Part shown: positions 57,501-64,000 of the stretch, piece by piece
Layout of the letters: every line of letters starts with the position of its first letter
Numbering within the stretch: position 1 is the first letter of the stretch
Assembly (NCBI RefSeq): GCF_900090045.1
Contig: NC_041785.1
Coordinates: 1,240,001-1,304,000 of the forward strand
Length of the DNA: 64,000 bases
Direction of reading: 5' to 3'
Source: Plasmodium malariae
Lineage: Eukaryota; Apicomplexa; Aconoidasida; Haemosporida; Plasmodiidae
Program-made: the position numbers and the translations under genes
Notes under the pieces: generated by a model
What the model was told of the DNA's origin: nothing
The model's input: the letters and a program-made list of their open reading frames with translations, nothing else
Databases searched by the model: none

Positions 57501-58510
57501 TTAAAATGAAAGAATATATCTATAAATTTTTATAACATTATTAGGTGCACACTGTTTTTATTGTTTCAGTTACCAGTAGAAGTAACAATTCTTAGATTTA
57601 CCTTAAACTTTCTAAAATCTTTACATTCGTTAAGTATGTAAGTATACTCCCGTTTTTTGAAATTTATAACATTTACTTACACATAAGTTCATATATTTTC
57701 TTTTAAAATGACGCTATTAGGAGGAAAAAAATGCGATAAAGTCATTTTTCCCGTAATGAAGTATTATAAAACAGGAATTAATTAGTTATTGCTACTTTAT
57801 ATTGTACATCATCGCATCCTTTTTAAATTTATGGAGTTAATTTTTACATTTATGTAAATATCATTTGTAGTTATAAAAAACGTATTATATTGTTAATTTT
57901 GAATGTTTCGGACTAGTAAATATTCCAAAAAAAAAATCTAAGATGTAACACACTAATTGGCATGTTTATATTTTAGAACAATTTTTTTTTCATCTATTAT
58001 TTTACGCAAAAATGATTTTCACATTTCTGTAACTTCCCAAAACCTTTTTATGCTTTGCAGTTAAACCATAATTTTTTTGTATATTTAAAAAAGGAATAAA
58101 AAATTTTATGTATAAAAATAAATTTTATCTACCTTATATTTTATTTTGGTATTTTTTCTTTCTTTGAGATAGGAATGTAAAAGAGAGTAAACATCAAATT
58201 TAAATACATAAACATTTATAGTTAGAAATTAAAGAATTTTTGTGAAAAGTTGCCAATACAAGCCATATTGCGAATAATGAAAACTTTTCAAAAAAATATT
58301 TTCAGTTATGATGATACATTCATATGCGAACTTCCCCATTTTTCAAAAAATTACATTTCTTATAAAACGGATGTATAGTTTAATTCAGTAAAAAGTATAT
58401 TTCTTAGTAACAATAGGATCTAAATATACGTATGTAAATATTGTTTTTATTAATAATTTCTACCTTTTTTTATAAGCATATAAAAAATTCTTATAATAAT
58501 TTTTGTACGT

Positions 58511-58735
58511 ACATATAGGAATTAAAAAGAATTTTTTTAACAGTAAATTAATTTTTGGATTATATATTACTTATATATTTTTTCACACATTAATAAGTTA
58601 TTTAGAAAACTTTAATATAACCCTTTCTAATCAGGTCATAAAAAATAGATGTTATTTTACTAAAAAGAGTCTATTATGTGAATGTAGAAACAATCGGCGT
58701 CTACAACTTGCTCAGGTAATAATTTTTTTTTTTTT
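58511..58735 (+). other. Orphan exon-like open stretch
   Basis: An open frame of about 75 codons without ATG, preceded by acceptor-like 'acatatag' (58513..58520) and ended by a fair donor (CAG followed by GTAATA). It codes a hydrophobic stretch (KLIFGLYITYIFFHTLISYL) and a less AT-rich end (SLLCECRNNRRLQLAQ). Across a short T-rich intron, 'cttaag' joins TRIRIFM and a stop. It could be an internal exon of an unannotated secreted/exported protein, a gene remnant, or chance. A separate ATG frame at 58277..58378 (33 residues, MKTFQKNIFSYDD...) precedes it but does not splice in phase by any good site seen. Confidence 0.25.
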
Positions 58736-60057
58736 TTTTGCTTAAGACACGAATACGTATATTTATGTAATTATAGAAAATAGCTAGGTCCTATACTTTT
58801 AAAAAATTAAACAATTTTACAAAAACCTCTACACAATAAAATGAGCTTGTTATTTTACATATAATAAAAATAAACGATGAAGATAAAATATCCCTTCTAA
58901 TTACATTTGTAAATTGTATTTTACACTTAAATATTATTGTTAAAATATGATTAATATGAAATCATTACTCTTAAATTATGTAACCACTTAATTTTTACAC
59001 ATCTTGCTTTATTTGTATGAATTAAATATTAAATAAAAATAAAATTACATATGCATATAAAATCATATAACTCTGTTTTTGTTTATTTTTTGTTTTTAAT
59101 TTTTACATTTACAATTGTTTTTGAAGCTGTTAAAAAAAAAAAAAAAAATGACGAACATATATTTATGTAAATAACACTTAGATTATCATAACGCATTATC
59201 TTCAAAAGGAGCTTAGTATACAATGGTTTATATGGTAAAAAGTATGCATTTACATATGTTATATGTGTAAAAATTTCAAAGTATATATAATTTTATTTAA
59301 GTAAAATTCTAAAAAAAAATATTCCACAAAATGCATATCTTTTAAAAACTAGACATATTCATTTAAATAGATTTTTCTTTCTTTAATATCTTAATTTTTA
59401 AAATGTTAAAATACCTTTCATTCATAGAGGATCATGTGAATGTAATTTAAATAGTGTGTTATGAAAAAAAAAAAAAAAAAAATTTACTCATGCGCAATTC
59501 TGTTAACGGTTGTTCATTAAAAAAAAAAAAAAAATATATTAATATGTCATAACTTTTTATAAATAATATAAATTTTATGTAGATTAAAAAAAAAGCTTTC
59601 CATATTTCTACAAACATTATCCTATAAATAAATGCATTAATATTCTGTAAATTTTATACACTTTTCTTTTTTTTTTTTTTTTAATATATTATTTTTTGTT
59701 TTTATTATTTTTATCTTGTTTCTTTTTAAACATTAAAATATTTTATTTGTAATGAATTTAAAATTCAGAATTTTCATGACTATTATTTAATTTTTATGTA
59801 TTTTAGCTGTTCATATTTTTTGAAATAAAAAAAAAAAAAAAAAAAAAAAAAAAACAGTAGTTCAATTCTATTTTTTTTCTTTTTTTTTCGTATTTTATTA
59901 ATCAGAAAATGTCTAAAAAATATCTTTATTATTTTGGACAGCTGAATTTTATAGAACATAACTTTTCATTTTATTTTTGATTTGTGTTTTTAATTACATT
60001 TTTATTTTTCTTAATTTTTTTTTTTTTTTTTTTTTTTTGATTGAAAATTAAGTAAAA

Positions 60058-60097
<40 letters not shown>

Positions 60098-60639
60098 AAA
60101 TAATAAATATTTATTTTATTCTTATGGTGCACTGAATCTACATGTTGCACACTATTACACACATAATATATTATTAAATATACACACATTAAAATTAGTT
60201 TTTTTATTAATTGTTAGTAAGTAAATATTTCTTTAATATTCATGTTATGTTTCTCAAATTGTGTAGTGTAATGAACATCGTATATTATTCCTTATGAAAA
60301 TTGTGTGTTATAGTACTGTTTTATGTTGTAAAATTTTGTGACAAAATAAATTCATAGTATATGCATCTTGCAGGCAAAGATATTTGCACTGAGATATATA
60401 CGACTTTTGTAGATATATAAGAAAATATATAACATTATGTTCACATTTGTTTTCATATACCACTAAAACAGAAAAAAAATATTATAAAAATACTTTTCCT
60501 ATGATTTGACGAAAGAAATATTATGTAACGTTTCCCAAAATTTGTTTATGTTGTTAATGTTTTCGTAGGTAATTGTGCCCCATATTTACTATTTTTGTTT
60601 ATACATATGTACACATAAATACACATATTTATGTGTATG

Positions 60640-60732
60640 TTTCCATATATTTGTATATATTTGTACATATTTTTATATATCTTCATATATTTCCACATAA
60701 TTCCACATATTTCCACATATTTCCATATATTT
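60640..60732. repeat. Imperfect 10-11-bp repeat
   Basis: Degenerate tandem units of the type CATATTTCCA / CATATATTTG in the spacer before the large protein gene. Confidence 0.6.
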
Positions 60733-61139
60733 GACTTTACATTTCTATATTTGTTTTGTTTTGTTTTTTTTAAATATATTTTTAATTCTCAAATTATTTG
60801 TTTTAAGTTTTAAAGCTAAAATTATATATTACTGAAGAAATAAAATCCAGTGAAGACAACAATTTGTTACATTATTAATTATTATTGTAATTCTCTAATT
60901 TAATGTTATTTTAAATTTTTTGTTAAAATAACCTATAATGATGTAATGAAATTTTATATTTAAGTTTGCGAATCTTATTAATGATCGTCTTTATTATTCC
61001 ATATTTCATTTTATTTTCCTGTCTTTTCCATCTAATATTTTGGCAATCTGTCAATTTATCAATTTGTTAGTTTGTCAATTTGTAAACTTATGCTTAATTT
61101 TCAATAAATTTATTGCCTTTTATATAATAAAAAGTGAAA

Positions 61140-64000
61140 ATGAATGATTTGTATTCCTTGTATGAAGATATATGCGAAAATGACAAAATTTTAATTTCAG
61201 GAAAATTAAAAAATATACTCGATTATTCCCAGAATAAAAATAAATACCATGTGTCAGAATTCGTTGTTTTAAGCAGAACAAGATTTTTTAAATCTATTAG
61301 CAACTATGGAGAATTTTTGTTGCTGCAGTCATCTTCACGAGTAATAGGTAGCTACGAAAATATTTTACGACTGTTACATAAAGCAAAAGTGTATTTGGAA
61401 TTTGTTAGATGCTTAAAATTTAGTGATCTTAATTTAAGTAAGAACAAAAAATATGAAGAGGATATTTTAAAATTCATTAATTATTTGGAAACCAAAAAAA
61501 AGAAACATTATTACTATATATGTGGAACAATGATAAAATTCATTATAACTTCTCTCAAGAAAAGTGATAATTCTATAGAAAATCAAATAAATGAAGTCGA
61601 ATTAAAAGAACAAGACAATATCTTTATTTATGAGAAAAATGATTCTAAAAATGAAGAAACAATTCAAGATTATACTTTATGTGAGTCACCCCAAATAAAG
61701 AATAACATGGATTCATGGGAAAAAAACTATTTTGATGAAAAAGGCATTATTGAGCCTTTTGACGAATTAGAAGAATATGGTGATTATCTATATAACGTTT
61801 TAAATCAAATGGATAGTACATCGTGGAGAGATAAAAAGTACGAAGAATACTTAAAAATGATTAGTTTAAATGATGCAATTATAAAAGACGAAAATGATAA
61901 AACAAAAACTTCTGAGAATGGAAGTTTTACTAATATTACAAAGATGACAAATAATATGATTTTATTACCAAAATATTTGGAAAATGTAAGAAATTCTATA
62001 TATAATAATCAAAATAAATCAATAATAGAAGCGAAATCCATGATTGAGCACGCAATGAGTGATAATGTGAAAGTTCCATTGTTTAAAACTGGAAAAATTA
62101 TAAGTGAAATGCTTCCTTCTCCCGATTACGAAAAATACTGGACTAAATCAGAATCCCCTTTTGTAAATAGCTTAGATGACACAACGTTAATTCAAGATAT
62201 GGTATTTAAAATTTTTAACTTAAATAAGAATAAAACAGACAATTCTGCTTCATCAAGTGGATATTGTGTTAACTACTGCGATATTTTCAAAATTATTTTA
62301 AAAGGAATAAACTCTATAAAAAATGAAAATGAAGAAATCCATATATTTCTTAGACAGTTATTGAACAAAACAAAGAAGAACTGTGCAAATACGTGGAATA
62401 AAGAATCAGGAGTTTCTCAATTAAACCTCAGAGATAAATACAATTATTCCTTTTTACCTTTAAATATATACAATAATTCTATTGATATCAGTAGAGAAAT
62501 ATTAAAATATTCCATATGTAATTATGATTTAGCGTTAACACTTAAAGCAGTCGACACTTTTCTAACGATAGCAGTCTATGAAAAATCTTTAAAGGATATT
62601 GTTCATTTCCTAAACACAGTGGCAGAATACATAATTATACCTTATTTAAGAAGTGAAATAAAATTAGGTTACAAAAGAATTTATGACAATAAAGACATTA
62701 CCTACAGTAATTCTTGCTACATAAATGATTATGCAGGATTAAAAATTGAAAATGTTAATATATGTACTACTACTGCTACTACTACTACTACTACTAATAA
62801 TAATAATAATAATAGCAATAGCAATAACAATAGCAATAGTAATGATAATTATGGTAATAGCAGCAGTTGTAATAACAGCAACAGTACTAATAATAATTAC
62901 CATACCAATTACACAGACTTTAAAAAATTATTATGCAGAGTTCCTTTATATGAATATGAATCCTTGAAGCTTTTAGAATTGTTTTCCTTGCAGTATCCTA
63001 TGTTTTTAAAAATAAATAATAAACCCCAAAGATGTTTGAAGGATATTCCCAAACCCTGTGAATACTCTAGTAATATGCTTCCAACTTATGGATTTTATAT
63101 ATTTCAAATTATCGTATCTTTTGAAATTGATAACTCTATAAAAGTATTAGATGAACTTGGGTCGAAGTGTAAAATACTGTTTCAGTTAGTTGAAGATGAT
63201 AATAACGAGGATGTAAACATAAATGTTAATTCAGTGGGAAATAGTAATAAAAATAAAGAATATAACTTTTTAGAAATTAAATTCCAACAGAATCATATGT
63301 ATACTAAATTGATAAAATCAAGAAATTCAGAAAATTCTATGAAAGAAAAGGGAGAAATTGAAATAGTAGACAACGATAAAACAAACAAAATATCAAATAT
63401 AAAGCATAATGAACAGAACACATGTAAAAATGATTCTTTAAATATTGGTTCAAGATCGAGTTACAAAAAAGATAAAGAGAAGAGCAAACGTGCAAATAAA
63501 CTGATAAATGTATATGATATAACAAATATGAATAAAATTGTATTCGATATATTGATAGATCAAGGATGTTATAGCAATGATGCTAGTTATGTACGTGGTA
63601 TACAAAATAATCACGGTAAAATGATTATCTATTCAAATGGAAAACATTTATTATCAACCATTATAAAAAAGAATTATTCTTCTGTTAATAATATATTGCT
63701 GAACAGTAATGTAAAATTAAAAGTGTATACATCACGTACATGTATTTTTGAATTTCCAAAAGAATGTTCTTGGTCGTCAGCCTTTGTTGACGAATTAGTA
63801 AATAAAAAATTAATTCCAGATATAAACAGCAATTTTCTCCTTAGAAATCCACTTAATATAATAGAACTTTATAATAAAGTTTCTATCGCATTAAATCGTT
63901 ATATGTACCGTTTCTGCTATTGGAATGATAACGATTATAATAAGATAATTGAAAAAGAGACATCATACACATTATATAATAACATCGATATTTATACTTT
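61140..64000 (+). CDS. N-terminal part of a very large protein, probably HECT-type E3 ubiquitin ligase (incomplete at window end)
   Basis: An uninterrupted frame from ATG 61140 to the last base: 953 complete codons and no stop. Starts MNDLYSLYEDICENDKILIS; mostly Asn/Lys/Glu/Ser-rich helical sequence without a signal peptide. A Thr/Asn/Ser simple-sequence insert lies at about 62765..62900. Towards the edge there are beta-rich stretches such as YGFYIFQIIVSFEID and IVFDILIDQGCYSN that may form a sandwich domain. No catalytic motif is inside the window, since a HECT domain would be C-terminal. The identity comes from order: in P. falciparum the gene next to PK4 is, as I recall, the HECT-domain ubiquitin transferase PF3D7_0628100. 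The gene itself is certain; the product name is an inference. Confidence 0.6.
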   Translation, partial: MNDLYSLYEDICENDKILISGKLKNILDYSQNKNKYHVSEFVVLSRTRFFKSISNYGEFLLLQSSSRVIGSYENILRLLHKAKVYLEFVRCLKFSDLNLSKNKKYEEDILKFINYLETKKKKHYYYICGTMIKFIITSLKKSDNSIENQINEVELKEQDNIFIYEKNDSKNEETIQDYTLCESPQIKNNMDSWEKNYFDEKGIIEPFDELEEYGDYLYNVLNQMDSTSWRDKKYEEYLKMISLNDAIIKDENDKTKTSENGSFTNITKMTNNMILLPKYLENVRNSIYNNQNKSIIEAKSMIEHAMSDNVKVPLFKTGKIISEMLPSPDYEKYWTKSESPFVNSLDDTTLIQDMVFKIFNLNKNKTDNSASSSGYCVNYCDIFKIILKGINSIKNENEEIHIFLRQLLNKTKKNCANTWNKESGVSQLNLRDKYNYSFLPLNIYNNSIDISREILKYSICNYDLALTLKAVDTFLTIAVYEKSLKDIVHFLNTVAEYIIIPYLRSEIKLGYKRIYDNKDITYSNSCYINDYAGLKIENVNICTTTATTTTTTNNNNNNSNSNNNSNSNDNYGNSSSCNNSNSTNNNYHTNYTDFKKLLCRVPLYEYESLKLLELFSLQYPMFLKINNKPQRCLKDIPKPCEYSSNMLPTYGFYIFQIIVSFEIDNSIKVLDELGSKCKILFQLVEDDNNEDVNINVNSVGNSNKNKEYNFLEIKFQQNHMYTKLIKSRNSENSMKEKGEIEIVDNDKTNKISNIKHNEQNTCKNDSLNIGSRSSYKKDKEKSKRANKLINVYDITNMNKIVFDILIDQGCYSNDASYVRGIQNNHGKMIIYSNGKHLLSTIIKKNYSSVNNILLNSNVKLKVYTSRTCIFEFPKECSWSSAFVDELVNKKLIPDINSNFLLRNPLNIIELYNKVSIALNRYMYRFCYWNDNDYNKIIEKETSYTLYNNIDIYT
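62765..62900 (+). repeat. Trinucleotide repeats (ACT)n/(AAT/AGC)n in coding sequence
   Basis: About ten ACT/GCT codons (Thr/Ala) are followed by runs of AAT, AGC and AAC codons (Asn/Ser) in the large protein gene, typical in-frame low complexity of Plasmodium proteins. Confidence 0.85.

Larger units (their letters stand above)
54588..61139. other. 6.5-kb divergent, gene-poor spacer PK4 / large protein gene
   Basis: The largest gap in the window. It carries the PK4 5' end (candidate exon at 54844..54876), long AT-rich DNA, an A28 run at 59827..59854, (TA)n at about 60059..60094, imperfect 10-11-bp 'catatttcca' repeats at about 60640..60732, and two coding-like fragments near 58277..58378 and 58511..58735 listed separately. 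No complete gene, tRNA or rRNA was recognised. Confidence 0.65.

Noticed and set aside
54900..61100. Possible centromere
   Set aside because: The spacer is AT-rich, but the P. falciparum chromosome 6 centromere is, as I recall, far from this gene set, and the base composition is not clearly more extreme than other spacers here.

Overview
The window is nuclear DNA of a malaria parasite (genus Plasmodium). It is extremely AT-rich, with A/T homopolymers, (TA)n tracts and micro/minisatellites. Proteins are rich in Asn and Lys with low-complexity inserts, introns are short GT-AG with T-rich acceptors, and gene content and order match one Plasmodium region. From memory, the order corresponds to the right part of P. 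falciparum chromosome 6, read in descending order: amino-acid transporter AAT1, RNA-binding protein, phospholipase PL, DnaJ protein, nicotinate phosphoribosyltransferase, GNA1-type acetyltransferase, RAP protein, apicoplast GatB, then CEPT, PK4 and a HECT-type ubiquitin ligase gene. The species cannot be fixed from the sequence alone; long intergenic spacers and the particular repeats suggest a human- or primate-infecting species of the malariae/ovale type or another AT-rich species.

Layout. 0.26-2.5 kb: AAT1 (+, 2 exons), followed by a possible tiny spliced gene at 2.9-3.1 kb. 3.8-5.9 kb: two-RRM RNA-binding protein (-). 8.4-10.5 kb: secreted LCAT-like phospholipase (-). 10.5-15.1 kb: long spacer with minisatellites. 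15.1-16.2 kb: ERdj3-like DnaJ (+). 18.2-20.2 kb: nicotinate phosphoribosyltransferase (+). 21.6-22.5 kb: GNAT acetyltransferase (+). 23.0-27.2 kb: RAP-domain protein (-, 3 exons). 28.1-30.2 kb: apicoplast GatB (+). 30.8-32.5 kb: unrecognised protein (-). 33.5-35.4 kb: DMAP1/SWC4-like chromatin protein (+, 5 exons). 36.2-37.1 kb: possible HUS1-like clamp subunit (+). 37.7-39.7 kb: multi-exon membrane protein with PrsW-type protease motifs (-). 42.3-45.0 kb: CEPT (+, 12 exons). 46.4-54.6 kb: PERK-like eIF2alpha kinase PK4 (-). 54.6-61.1 kb: 6.5 kb nearly gene-free spacer. 61.1-64.0 kb: start of a very large protein (+) that runs off the window.

The genes are ordinary housekeeping and parasite-biology loci, not one operon-like system: transport and lipid metabolism (AAT1, PL, CEPT), ER proteostasis (DnaJ/ERdj3, PK4), NAD and amino-sugar metabolism (NAPRT, GNA1), organelle gene expression (GatB, RAP protein) and chromatin/DNA repair (DMAP1-like, possible HUS1-like). 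The least expected items are the PrsW-like membrane protease gene reconstructed from six small exons, a possible 47-residue spliced gene beside AAT1, and coding-like fragments stranded in the large spacer. No tRNA, rRNA, CRISPR array, insertion sequence or plasmid-type element was seen. Splice sites and starts are read by eye, with reading phase checked across every junction given.
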